Shown here one piece after another: positions 14,180-25,829 of a DNA stretch of 64,000 nucleotides. The notes below the pieces were generated by a model that was given only the letters and a program-made list of their open reading frames with translations, did not search any database and was not told the DNA's origin. The stretch covers positions 5,851,501-5,915,500 of the forward strand of contig CM029123.1 in assembly GCA_016859345.1 (NCBI GenBank), in the 5' to 3' direction. The position numbers were made by a program, and so were the translations under genes. Numbering within the stretch: position 1 is the first letter of the stretch; every line of letters begins with the position of its first letter. Source of the stretch: Istiophorus platypterus (taxonomy: Eukaryota; Chordata; Actinopteri; Istiophoriformes; Istiophoridae).

Positions 14180-14400
14180 CAAGTAACAAAGGAAACCAGA
14201 CTGATCGGTCAGAGGTTCATGCTGCAACAAGATAATGACCCAAAGCATTAAAAGAAAAGACCCAGTCGGTGGCTTCAGGTGATGGAGGAGCAGCACAGTC
14301 TCCAGCGTTAAACCTCATGTAGCTGGTTTGGGATGAACTGGACAGAAGGTGAAAGCAAAGCAAACCACACATTTAAACTACTTTAAAGCAGCTATAATCA
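14180..14400 (+). mobile_element. Decayed Tc1/mariner transposase fragment
   Basis: Read on the plus strand, 14217-14250 gives FMLQQDNDPKH followed by a stop. This contains the DNDPKH motif that surrounds the second catalytic Asp of Tc1-like transposases. About 80 bases on, another frame reads LVWDELDRR, the C-terminal motif of the same family. Stops and frameshifts between them show a dead copy. Ends and terminal repeats were not resolved. Confidence 0.7.
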
Positions 14401-15059
14401 TTACATGACTACTTATGTGTCCATAGGGTTGATCAAGTGAAAGAACCCACAGAAGAACCAGTTCTGCAGTTCTCCTGAGTGTTTTAGCTCAGCATGTAGC
14501 TGTCTTGGTTCACCCTCAGGCGTCTCATAGCGTTGTTTTCCAGCAGTGTATACGCTCCGCTAACCGTCTGTATGCTAATCCCAGCTCCAAACAGCTAACA
14601 TACAAAGCTCAGCAACTAGCTGGTGAACATAGCTAAGAATTTAGCAATTGAAAAGCCAGATTTTTCCGTTAGGAGTTTGTCGAGAGTAAAAGAGCTAAAA
14701 AGAGAGTGAATTATGTGCTTATGATTGCCATGTTTCCACATGCGTGAATGCAAATGAATGGAAATGTTGTTCCGTGACTTCTGGATATGTACAGAATATA
14801 GGTTACTGTTTGCTGACACATTAGCTATTTCAACTTAAAATGTTTATAATATGTCAGTGTTTTGTTTACTGCTTGTCTCTGTTGACCCCACTTTGGTCCA
14901 CGCTGAAAGTGGAATGGATTGTTCTGGAACGTGGCACAGACACAACGGCTACCAGTGTTGAATCTTACTGACTCTGGTGACCCCCTGACCTCTCCTCTTG
15001 CACAGACATGCACTTGCATTGAATTTGAAACAGAGACTCATGTCCCCCTCAGGGGAAAT

Positions 15060-15530
15060 TGTAATAACTTTTTTGACCCCTTGACATTTCATGAAACTCC
15101 ATCATCAGGTCAAAGTTTTTCCAATACTTTGGTTTATGACCAAAGACCTGTAAAACTAATGCCATGTCCATCAGCTTTAGCAGCTGATTAGCAAGTTTTA
15201 ACAGGCTAATTTCACGCTAAAATAAGGGAAAATAGTATATGTTATACAAACTAATGTCTCAAAAACTACTGCATGGATTGTCACAAAATAATGTGGAGAC
15301 ATTATGTTTGCCTCAGAATGAACAATAACAATTTTTGTGATCCCTGAAAAATTTCATATAGTGCCATCCTCTGGACAATATGTGACCAAGCACCAAAGGC
15401 TTAGTGCAGAATGAAACTGCTAAACATCAGCATGCTACCGCACAGATATTAGTATTTAACTTGAAGCACCATTGTGCCTGAATACAGCCTCTCAGAGCTG
15501 CTTGCATGGCTGTAGACTCTCAGTGTTGTT
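15060..15530 (+). repeat. Dispersed fish repeat, copy A
   Basis: A segment reading atcatcaggtcaaa...ccaatactttggtttatgacca near 15102-15145 recurs at about 38219-38265, and both continue into sequence of the same style with remnants of gttagcatg-type motifs. It is a decayed interspersed repeat; I cannot name its family. Confidence 0.6.
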
Positions 15531-17115
15531 ATTCTGCAGTAGGCCTCAAAATCTCATCCCACAGCTTTTTTTTTTAGCAATTCAAATAAGTGAATAGCAA
15601 TTTAAGGAATGAAGCAAAATTTAAACAGCAGTTCACTTTCCCTCTCTTCCTTTTACCTTGCTGCCAGCTGCAGATCAGGCCTGATTAGAGACTCATCACA
15701 TCACTTTGGATTCGGCTAAGTGTTGAATGGCTGAGTGTGATAAATGAAGAGGATCCAGGGTCTGATTGACTTGGAAATGCACAGGGAAACCAACATGCAG
15801 GGGGAGATGGTGCACTCTGGAAAAAGCCAGGGTTTAGGGTGCAGTAATTACCATGTGCCTTCTGGCAGAGATGTAAAGAGGCTTTCAATAGATCTCTATG
15901 CACCTGGAGACAATCCTAAACCTAATGAGGTTTGGAGAAAGGGAGATTGATCTATCAAACCGCTGCTTGGGTCTCTCTAACCACAACATCATTCAATAAA
16001 ACAAAGCATTCTAAAAAAAGAATAATCTATTCTATTTTCATGATGAGTCTGTGACAACTGGTTTGAGCAACGATCTCAAAACTTAACAGCACATTAGATC
16101 CTACTTAAGCTTTGACATGTTGCACTTGGAGTGAATTAAGGATTATATTTAAATTGGACACAGTATTTACAGAGATAATGAAATGTTATTTCTGGCTGTT
16201 AGTGACCATAGACTCAGTACACTATAAGCACCTTTTCTGTATATCCAGTACACTGCTTCTATTAATGGATTGCCCTAAACCCACTCTCACTGAGGACAAT
16301 CCTAAAGTCTATTATGCTGCTAATTCCCTTCAGTTTGAGAAGACCTCAAACACACAAAATGAAAAACACATATGACCAGGGTTTTGCAGCAGCATTGTTC
16401 TCGGAGTAATTACAATTATGATTTTTGGATCGTATTCTTAAACTATCTCAACTAATATCTATATACAATTAAAATCCATATCCAGAAATAATCACCATAG
16501 ATAAGATAGAGCTGCTGTTGTCCCACTGTTCAAGAGTTTATGAATAATACTGACCAATGAGAAAAAATGCTGTACAAAAGTGACATATTGCTTGAGGTGA
16601 AGGGCCATTAGTTAGCTGAAATAGGTACTCAGGTCTAAGCTGGGATTAGTGGTGCAGCTCCATATATTGCCAAGGGATTTCTCTTTTAACCTTAGGCCTC
16701 AGGGTGATTTCGGAGCAGGGAGGGCAGATGCCATGGTGGTGAGCTGGTGTAGTGACAGGAAAAACATTGGATGAGGGACCTCAGCCTAATGATGCCTCTC
16801 TCAGCCCGCCCCTAATCACCTTAATTATTGCTCATCAAGTGATTTGCCTCCAAATATTTCTTTGCACTTCACATAGTCCATTCAAAAGCTACATTATAAT
16901 TTTTTGGCCTGTTTCCCCCAAATCTAATGATGACATACAACAAACCATATCTGGCAAATCAGTGTAGCAATTGATATTGGAGACTACTCCAGACCTCATG
17001 AAAATTGATGTGTTCCTGTTTTATCCGCACATTAGTAGAACTTTTTTTTTTCCTGTTTTCTGTGGAAAAAAAAGAACATAAGGCCTTTAGTTTTACCAGC
17101 TGTTATAAGCATACA

Positions 17116-17170
17116 TTCTGTGGCCACTTTATTAGGTACACCAATGCAAATTAATGCAATCCAATTCAAG
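17116..17170 (+). repeat. Fragment of a common teleost interspersed repeat
   Basis: The motif tggccactttattaggtaca is, to my knowledge, a very common phrase in teleost interspersed repeats. Only a short piece is recognisable here. Confidence 0.45.
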
Positions 17171-17274
17171 AGATCTGCCAAAATGTTTTGTATTGGATGA
17201 CATTATATATTGAAATACGTTCTTAATGTTCATCGCAATTTTATAATTAAAATCTAAATCTACAAAGGACCTGG

Positions 17275-17440
17275 TAACTGCAGTAAAGTAAGGCGTATAT
17301 TTTGCTCTGAAATGCAGTGCAGTAGCATATAAAGGAAATATTCAAGTACAGTACAAGCACCCCCCTAGTTTGACTCAAGTAAAATACTTGAGTAAATGTA
17401 TTTAGTTACTTTCCAAATGCAATTACTTACTCTCCACCAC
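17275..17440 (-). repeat. Dispersed repeat with 'acttgagtaaatgta / agttactttcc' motifs
   Basis: The block contains the phrase acttgagtaaatgtatttag followed by ttactttcc and ctccaccactcctg. Related phrases (gtacttttatgctactttat, actccaccac) occur near 20585-20690 and 34655-34800. These look like copies of one widespread teleost repeat in differing orientation. Confidence 0.5.
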
Positions 17441-17889
17441 TCCTGCCCCTTTGATATCATTGATTCTGCAAATATCAGGTGGAATTTAGCTGAACTGAAA
17501 TAAAACAATAAGAAAAGCACGTTTTTCACCCAGCTTGCACTTTTATTACAATCGATGACCACAAAGCCTCTAAATAAACGGACTGTTGAATCATAGCAGG
17601 CCGAACAATCTGTGCGTTTACCTGCGCAGGTAGCGCACGCTGCTGTGTCTTTGGTTTCTCCAAAACGCCAGTATTCATCTAATATTCCCACCTGCCTGGA
17701 TGTGTCTGTTTAGTCCCCTGAGAACAAGCTTCCGACCTGTCTGTCATCTAACTTTTCTAAGGGTTCCAGCTTTGGAGGGGTTTGATGGATGGAGGGATAT
17801 TGTTTACAGTTATTTCATCATGGCTCCACTCGTGTTGTGTCCACGTTGCGCGTCGCGGACAGTGATGGACAGGACTCCTCCCCCAGTCT

Positions 17890-18135
17890 GATCCTGGAGC
17901 TGTCAGCTCAGTCTCCTCTCTCCTCCTCCCGCAGAGCCGCTGCTACACAACCATGAACAAGCGTCAGTGATATTTTTTGTTGACACTGAGCTCGGATGAA
18001 GCGATCGGATATAATATTTCACCGGAGAAAACACGTGACATTTCTGTTTTGAGGATGGAATTATCAGGAAGCAGCCAGAGGCGATCTGCTTGTTGGGTCG
18101 GCTTGGAAAACTCAGTGTGAAAAGGCTTCAGACAG
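17890..18135 (+). other. cnga3: cnga3 noncoding exon 1 (5' UTR), start not fixed
   Basis: A GC-richer block ends in GACAG followed by the donor gtgagt at 18136. The next acceptor on this strand that fits is ctccag at 20077-20082, which opens the exon with the cnga3 start codon. The exon holds three short upstream open frames (17953-17970, 17996-18052, 18055-18120), all closed before the donor. The 5' boundary is a guess from the change in composition. Confidence 0.55.
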
Positions 18136-20082
18136 GTGAGTTATTAGCTGGGTGCAGGTGCACGCTTTGCAAGTTATACCTGACCACGCGACAGTGTCTT
18201 TCGTTTTCCTAGAGCTTCGCTAAAACTTTGAGAATTGCAGAAATCGGCACTTACAACCAGTTTCTGTCGTCGCAACAAGTGTAGACGTACAGATAAATTC
18301 CCACTGAGTGTGTCAAGCTTTTATGGTTTTTCAGTGGGAATCATTCAAGCATTCAAAGGTCCAAAAATGTGGAGTTACGGCAAAGACAAGGCGTAAACTG
18401 CAGCAACAACAGCCTTTAGTGAGATCATATAGATACAGGCATTACAGTGTGATTTGACACAATGTGGTTTATGTCGGATCTCATATTTCCAAAAACTAAA
18501 TAGTGCATTGGCCCTACAATGCAGGCCTAGAGCTAGTTAAGGATGTGTATATTCGTAGGAGATTATGAAGGAACTTCCAAATCACCAAGGCGATTTACAT
18601 GTGTGACATATGTATGTTAGGGAAGGGGATGTCTTCATGAACCTTTACCATTAAGTCACAAGCTTCTTAGTGGGTCTTGACCCACAGGTGCAGCAGAACC
18701 ACTAATCTCCAGGCATAGAAACAGAAAAACAGTTAAACACTGATCCTGTTTTTAAGTAGTCCTTTATTTTACTCCTCCAGAGGATACACAGCTAAACAAT
18801 TACAACAACAACATCCCTGACTCTAGAGCATAACTTGTGTATATTCGGTTATTTTAAGCATTGTTCAAGACCTTCTCATCAGCAGCAGATAATTCAGAGA
18901 CATTTTCATCTCAGATTGGAGTAACGCTCAGCTTTTGTGCATCAGTAAATTCAGTTCATACATTTTTCAATGTGGTGTATTTTTTCTGGCGTGAGTCTTG
19001 GCAGGATCAAACCAAAAAGGCCCTGAAATGGCATCTGCATCATGATATGAATGAGCTGGTATCGGTTTCAATACTCACAGAACAATTGAACCATTGTCCT
19101 CTGGTCTGTCACGGAGTTCAGGTGTGGTCATCATGATCGAAAGCAAGAAAACAGTAGTAAGAAGAGCGTTGATGTAAATTTTATTACAGTCGTGTTGATT
19201 GCTGACAGCGTTTGCTCTTCATGCAGTGCATAATAAATGTGTATTCTCAGGATTTTAAAAAACTGCTGTGTGGTTCAGTAACGATGATGTAACTCACATT
19301 CAATGGACAGACACACCGTCGGCTTTACCTTTTATCACCTCTCAAGCACTCAGCTTCTTGGTGATTCTGTCTGTGATTTAATTCAGTGGGGGTTGGTTAA
19401 CTCCCTGGTATTAGGATTAATCTACATATGTGCACGTGTTACAAGCAGTGGTGTTCCCCAGAGATCAGTGAGTCATTATTTAAAAATAGACAAAAGAATC
19501 TATTATTTGACATCAAAAAAACAATTAGACCCCACTGTACATGTTACATTTTTAGTTTTAATTAGGGAGAAATTTCCACAAGAGCCTAAAATCCAGCTGA
19601 CCCATACCAAAATATAATTTTTTTTGAAAATGCATTTCTTGAGGACTTTACATGGCTGATCTGGTTGTTTCTCCAGCTTGTACGCAGAAATAAAGAGGGA
19701 CACCTCAGCAACCTCAGCCACATACAGTTGTATTTGTTCTTTAACTGGTGCCCTAATAGACTTAACCTGCTGCATACACGACCAAACATAGCAACTACAG
19801 TCCACCTGTAAGCCATAGCTTAGTTATTTAAAAAACCAGCTGATGGTTCACAGAGAGAGGTCACTGATCCTGTTTAGTGTTAAGGACATAATGAGGATGT
19901 ATTTTTAGGTGCTACTCTCAGACAGACCATAAAAAATGGGATTCAGTAAACACATCAACAACACAGCTGTCACGGGTTGAATTCACCGTTTTCATGTATG
20001 ATTCCTGGCTTGTACGATTGGATACTTGTGCCCCGATGTTTCAGTCTTACACTGTGTTTTTCTCTGTACCTGTGTGCTCCAG
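18136..20082 (+). other. cnga3 intron 1
   Basis: This separates the noncoding first exon from the exon with the start codon. The open frames in it have no recognisable product; no repeat was identified with confidence. Confidence 0.5.
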
Positions 20083-20106
20083 GCCGACGCAGCCAGACAC
20101 GACAAC

Positions 20107-23100
20107 ATGGCAGAAATCTGCAGTGAAAACTCCTATTCAACCAGGCAGCGGCTGTCCATCAACACACCTGATGATGAGCTCGCAGTCATTGAAAATGGGG
20201 ACAGCAGGTCTGATATCACCATAAAATCCTCAAGATTCAGTTAATACTCATTGTGTGCTAATTGCACCAGGGATTATGGGAAGTAACTTGACTATTTTTC
20301 TACCATATCTGTGCCACATGTACTTTAACTGCTCTGACAACTGACAATACATGTACAGTATGTGTACAGAGTAGACTTAGTTGCTTGAAAATTGCTGCAT
20401 CCAGTTTGCGAAGTATGATGTTGAGTGTGCCACTATCACTCTTTCCAACTTGCTGTCTTCCAGAGCTCACTCTCTTTGTGGAGACAACTCTGACAGAACA
20501 CTTTCTTCACAGTCCCGTAGAGACTCATTTACAGGTGCTGGGGCAATGGCCAGGTAATCTTCTGTAATAATACTTTAGAGTTCTGCATTTGTCAGTCTAA
20601 ACTCAAGTACCGTAATTAAGTACAGTTCTGAGGTACTTTACCAGAGTACTTTTATGCTACTTTATACTCCACCACTATATTTTCCAAACCAATTATTGAA
20701 CTCTTCTCTCCATTTGACAGTTCTAGTTTACAAAAAATGTCTTCTAAGATTGTTTCATTTCAAGTCTGAAGTTACCAAAAAAAAGCAAAGATTCAGCCCA
20801 AAGTTTAAATGATGAAAAAAAAAAAAAAAAAAAAGACCATTCAGATTTTTTTTATTTTTGACCCATTGGAGGGGGACTGACCCCTGGTTGGGATCCACTG
20901 GACTAAACTACTGTATATAAAGTACTTAAAACTAGTATGACCTCGTGAAGCTGCAACAGTAAGATAATGCTTACTCATTGATGCATCACTATTAACAATT
21001 CTATTCTGGGAGATATTATGATTAATAGTTCCCTTCTAGCCTAGTCACCCTGTGCTCTTTAACTTCCCACTGACCCTCTAGGCTCTCTTACTTCTTCTTC
21101 ATGCTGCGAAACTGGGCATCTCACAGAATGAACCCTGAAGCAGAGAGGCACGACTCTTTCCTGGATCGCTTCAGAGGCCCTGAGCTCAAAGACGTCGGCA
21201 GTCGAGAGAGCAATGCCCAGTCGTTGGGTCACAATGACACAGTCCGTAAGAGAAAGTGAGTGCCTTCCTCACCCGGTTTATTAGCTTATGAGTGGGAGGA
21301 TGAGGGCAAAAGAAATAAATTAATAGGTTAATGAAATTAATTAAGTTTCTGCCAGGTGAACTCAACCTCTCAGCTCCTAAGATGTTGCTTTTCTAGCCAA
21401 CCAAGAGCTGGTAGCACCCCAAATCACATGAATCTATTCAATTATGTCATCATCTTGGAGTTCAAGATGAGTCATTAAAATATTTTTTTACAGGAAGAGA
21501 AAAGAGAGGAAATAAATATACCCATTTCTGTTTTTACATGTGTCATGAAAAAAGAGATAAATCAATAATCAGCACAAGGACACAGGATTAGAACTTGAAC
21601 AGTACTTTTCATTTCATTGTGTCTTTAAAGATCCAGTCAACGAGCTCTAATGTCTGACGCTGAGAGTTCACTGTTCAACAATCGTGTCGTTTATTTCTTT
21701 CTTCAAGTCTTGCCAGTAAGTGGCCGTTAGCTACGTACAACATGAATAACTGCAACAACACAGACGAGTAAGTGTGTGCACATCTGTGTTAGAAAATAGA
21801 GGTAGATTTTTTGAGAAATTGAGTCATGGACCATGCTGGACATTATTAGTATCTTTTGTTGTAGCTCATCTGCTATATCCTGCAGTAAATAGCATAGTTT
21901 GCAGCATATAAAACCATGTTTTCCAGTTCTCCACTCCCTTTGGCTTTTCCCATTGGATTACACAGAAAAACCCTGTCCCTTGCCTGCTTGTGTGAATTTT
22001 TTGTTGCAAGTTATGATGTGGGTTGTACTGATTGACTGCCATCAAAATACTTACATATGGTACAGGCATATTGTAATATTTAGCTAGAGGAGATTTTAAA
22101 GGAGTTTTTAAGTGGTGAACTGAAAGAAGATGTGGAAACTCGCCTGTGCTATGATGTCATCTGCTGGACAAATGTATGACCTGCACCAGATCTTCCAACA
22201 CTGTCTTGAATCCAAATCTGTGAAACCTCCAGTAGACTCCCTTCATGTAGTCTGGTAGACTGTCCCTCATAGACCACCTCCGTCCTTTTTTCACCTCCGT
22301 GAAAACAAAACTTGTGATCCATAGCAAAAAAGAGGACAAAAAAGAGGAGATTAAAAAAGATGAGAAAAAGGAGGAGAAAAAAGACGAGAACAAGAAAGAA
22401 GAGGAAAAGAAGGACGAGAAGAAGGATGAGAAGAAAGATGATAAGAAAGATGACAAGAAGGATGATAAAAAGAAAGAGGAGCCACCGTAAGTATACCAGT
22501 AGATAGAGTAAGTCTATTGAGAATAGGGAAACTAATTACAGCCAACACGTCTGTTAAAAATATGGTTGTTCAAATATATATATATATAATATTGCAAAAT
22601 GAATTAATTTTGAGTTGTTTTTGTAGAAAAGAAATATGGATTATGGATCCAGCTACAGACCAATACTACAAATGGCTGACAGTCATCGCAGGCCCAGTAT
22701 TTTATAACTTGATGATGATTGTAACAAGGTAGGTGGTTACGATCCATTGTACAGTTAACATATGCATAAAAAACTTATTCTTAACTCAGTGGGATGTTTA
22801 AATGTTTGAAATGCTTTCTCCTTGTCTTCTAGAGCCTGCTTTAATGAACTCCAGAACTCGTATACAAACCTCTGGATGTTCTTGGACTACACCTCAGATA
22901 TGATCTACTACGCAGACACATTTGTTAGATCAAGAACAGGTTAGATTCTCAATAAAAACAGAAATTAGTTACGCACAAATTTCTGTCCACTGTAGATTTG
23001 GCTCCTAATGTCGTGTTTGTCCCTCAGGTTACTTGGAACAAGGCCTGCTGGTAAAAGACTCCAAGAAACTGAGAGATAAATACAAAACAACATCTCAGTT

Positions 23101-24424
23101 CAAGTACGATGTATTTTCAATGATACCCACTGATCTGCTCTTCCTGAGATATGGATACAACAACCCAGAGTTTAGATTCAACCGTCTTTGCAAAATGCCA
23201 AGGCTTTTTGAGTTCTTCGAGCGGACTGAAACCAGAACCAGCTTCCCGAACATGTTTCGAATCAGCAATCTCGTACTTTATATCCTCGTTATTATCCACT
23301 GGAATGCTTGTATGTTCTTTGCCATTTCAAAAACTATTGGTTTTGGATCTGACACTTGGGTGTATCCAAATATCAGCCACCCGGAGCATGGCCGCTTGGC
23401 CAGAAAGTACATCTATTCCCTGTACTGGTCCACGCTGACCCTCACCACAATCGGAGAGACCCCTCCGCCAGTCAGGGATGTCGAATACCTCTTCGTCATT
23501 GCTGACTTCCTCACTGGTGTCCTGATCTTTGCTAGTATCGTTGGTAACGTCGGTGCCATGATCTCCAACATGAATGCCTCTCGTGCTGAGTTCCAGGCAA
23601 AGATTGACTCTATAAAGCAGTACATGCAGTTTCGAAAGGTCACCAAAGACCTGGAGGCCAGGGTCATCAAATGGTTTGACTACCTCTGGACTGAGAAGAA
23701 GACCTGCGATGAGAAGGAAGTGTTGAAGAACCTCCCTGACAAGCTCAAGGCTGAGATTGCCATCAATGTCCATTTGGATACACTTAAAAAAGTGCGTATT
23801 TTCCAGGATTGTGAAGCTGGTCTCCTGATTGAATTGGTGCTCAAGCTGCAGCCACAGGTGTTCAGTCCTGGCGATTACATTTGTAAGAAGGGAGATATCG
23901 GAAGGGAGATGTACATCATCAAGGAAGGGAAGCTAGCTGTGGTGGCCGATGATGGAGTCACTCAGTTTGTAGTGCTCAGTGATGGCGCATACTTTGGGGA
24001 AATTAGTATCTTAGGAATCAAGGGCAGTAAAGCAGGCAACAGGAGAACAGCCAACATTAGAAGTGTAGGTTATTCCGATCTCTTTGCCCTATCCAAAGAT
24101 GACTTGATGGAGGCGCTCACTGAGTATCCAGAAGCCAAGAAAGCTCTGGAGGAGAAGGGGAAAGCCATCTTAATGAAAGACAATCTGATTGATGAGGCAG
24201 TCGCCAATGCCGGGGCTGACCCCAAAGACCTGGAGGAGAAGATTGTCAAACTGCAGGGCAACCTGGACGTAATGCAGACCAAATTCGCCCAGATGATGGC
24301 CGAGTTCACTTCCAGCCAGACAAGGATGAAACACAGGATCACTGAGATGGAGAGCAAAGTGAAATCCATACGACCAGAGGACCTGTCTGAAGTGGTGGCT
24401 GACAAAGACAAAAAAGTACAGTAA
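20107..24424 (+). CDS. cnga3: Cone cyclic-nucleotide-gated channel alpha subunit (CNGA3)
   Basis: Eight coding exons join in one frame: 20107-20207, 20464-20553, 21082-21255, 21708-21767, 22325-22486, 22627-22728, 22833-22939 and 23028-24424, giving 730 residues (human CNGA3 is about 694). The product is the cGMP-gated cation channel subunit of cone outer segments, where it carries the light-regulated current. Visible parts: KWPLATYNMNNCN before a charged tract (about 142-196), S1 from about 200, S2 about 240-260, an S4 with RLCKMPRLFEFFERTETR, pore helix and filter TIGET (Glu409), S6, C-linker, cyclic-nucleotide-binding domain about 544-652 with the GNRRTANIR phosphate loop, and a C-terminal coiled coil about 666-711. 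An N-glycosylation sequon (NIS, Asn380) sits in the turret. The start codon is the first ATG of the exon. A rod CNGA1 paralogue is less likely, given the close CNGA3 match across the pore and C-linker and the ube3a/tmem131 neighbours. Confidence 0.95.
20585..20690 (+). repeat. Dispersed repeat fragment in a cnga3 intron
   Basis: The motifs cagagtacttttatgctact and tatactccaccactat match the style of the repeat near 17275-17440. A poly-A run follows at 20816-20834. Confidence 0.45.
22325..22486 (+). CDS. cnga3: cnga3 charged-tract exon (Lys/Asp/Glu repeat)
   Basis: The exon begins after acceptor ccatag, finishing an Asp codon, and ends before gtaagt at 22487. It encodes almost only K, E and D, resolving at the end into tandem KKDE and KKDD units. 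CNGA1/CNGA3 proteins have a Lys/Glu-rich segment ahead of S1, so the location is expected. The near-perfect tandem units at DNA level (variants of gatgataagaa) suggest slippage expansion. The opposite strand shows a matching Ser/Phe open frame that is only a shadow. Confidence 0.85.
23028..24424 (+). CDS. cnga3: cnga3 last coding exon: S3 to C-terminus
   Basis: One large exon completes a Gly codon (ACA G|GT) and encodes S3 through to the TAA stop: about 465 residues with S4, S5, pore, S6, C-linker, nucleotide-binding domain and coiled coil. A single long 3' exon holding these parts is the usual structure of vertebrate CNGA genes. Confidence 0.95.
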
Positions 24425-24827
24425 AGTGAAAGATACCTGAGGACTATACAGAAAAGGAAGGAATTTTTCATTTAGAATAGTACAGTGACACTTTTCAAAG
24501 GCCCATCTTTATATCTATTTATACATCGTGTTTATTATCCTCCGAATGTGTCAAATTGTGTACAGTGTATACAGCAGATGTATACTTTGGTGTGCATGCT
24601 GATTGGCAGCCAGTTTCACCTTGTCATGAAACTAATTGAGAATGTTGATCAGAAGTGCTCCTGTATGCAAAAAAATGGCTTTTCATAGCCTTAGAACAAT
24701 TTAAAATGTTTTCTTTTCCCTCATCAGTATTGACATTTTCCCCCAAAACCTCTTCTACTTAAGTATGAATTAAACTTTTACACAATACTGCAACTGCAAT
24801 ATCCATTTAATACTGTATATGAATGTA

Positions 24828-24833
24828 AATAAA
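24828..24833 (+). terminator. Candidate polyadenylation signal of cnga3
   Basis: AATAAA lies about 400 bases after the cnga3 stop codon in AT-rich sequence. It is the first canonical hexamer I noticed after the stop. Confidence 0.5.
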
Positions 24834-25823
24834 CCCAAATCCCAGTTCTGTTAATAAGTTATTATCAGAATATGCTATCAGTTGTAAATCTGAAATGTTA
24901 AATGTGAGTAAAAATTAAAATGTTAATACAACATTTATGATGTAATGTAGGTGTTTATGTTGTTATTTTGCAGGTAAAAGAATATATTTTAACAATATCT
25001 CTACATTGGTGTGAGCATTAAAATTAAGTCTTTCTATAACATTAAATACACAATTGAATAAGCAACAAAGCTTATTCTCATTAAACCTTATTATTTATTG
25101 ATAGCTAAAGACACAAAACTCGCTTAATCTACTTCCTTAGGGACTACGTGGATGTGGTTTGACTGGATTTGATTGACAACAACCAACCAACTGCCATCAG
25201 ATTCAGGTGCTACTAGATTCTGATTTTTGCATGACCAATTGGCCAATTGAGAGCAATGGAAACAGGATTTCCCCTTTTTTAGATAAGGTGAAACTGTCAG
25301 GAGCAGTTGACAATTACACATCCAGCAGGTGTAAAGCAATATGGGCAATTACTTGGGCACCTGACCAGGCCCAACATCCTTCTCCTTTTAGTTGTGTTTT
25401 GGTTTCTAGCAACTCCTCGGTGAAACCTCTGGCTTTTTAGCTGCCAAATGCTCCATCCTGTCCATCAGCTAGTTGCTAATCTTGTTTGTCTGCTCTCTGG
25501 TGCCGAGCAGGTAGTGGACACTGGGTTTTGAGAGGTTTTTTTCACTGCCTGACACCATCAAAAACTACACAGAGTGGTGAAAATGAATCCAGACAATTAT
25601 GTTGTGAGCCAGAAAAATCATAATGACGACTTGAGAGAGATGAGGGAAACTGCAGAGTCCGGGTATCTCTTTCAGATCGACCCCCTTCACATTAGGCAGT
25701 CATGTGATGCATTGCTAATATAAAATATTTAGTACAGGAGCTTTGTGTTCTCTACATAACTCAACTTTGTTATTAGAAACTTCAATGCACATTTAAGACG
25801 TCTATAGATTTTTTCCCCCCATC

Positions 25824-25829
25824 TTTATT
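25824..25829 (-). terminator. Candidate polyadenylation signal of ube3a
   Basis: TTTATT on the plus strand is AATAAA on the ube3a strand, about 930 bases past its stop. Other hexamers may be used instead. Confidence 0.4.

Larger units (their letters stand above)
6410..17690. other. Intergenic interval between tmem131 and cnga3
   Basis: About 11 kb of AT-rich DNA between two genes transcribed away from each other. Open frames are short, lack recognisable domains and do not join across splice sites. VWA3B, which sits between TMEM131 and CNGA3 in humans, was not recognised here. Identified contents are a hairpin at 11152-11225, a Tc1 remnant near 14180-14400, a dispersed fish repeat near 15060-15530, and two repeat fragments near 17.1-17.4 kb. 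Confidence 0.6.

Noticed and set aside
22157..22456. Minus-strand Ser/Phe-rich open frame
   Set aside because: It is the exact shadow of the Lys/Asp/Glu exon of cnga3.
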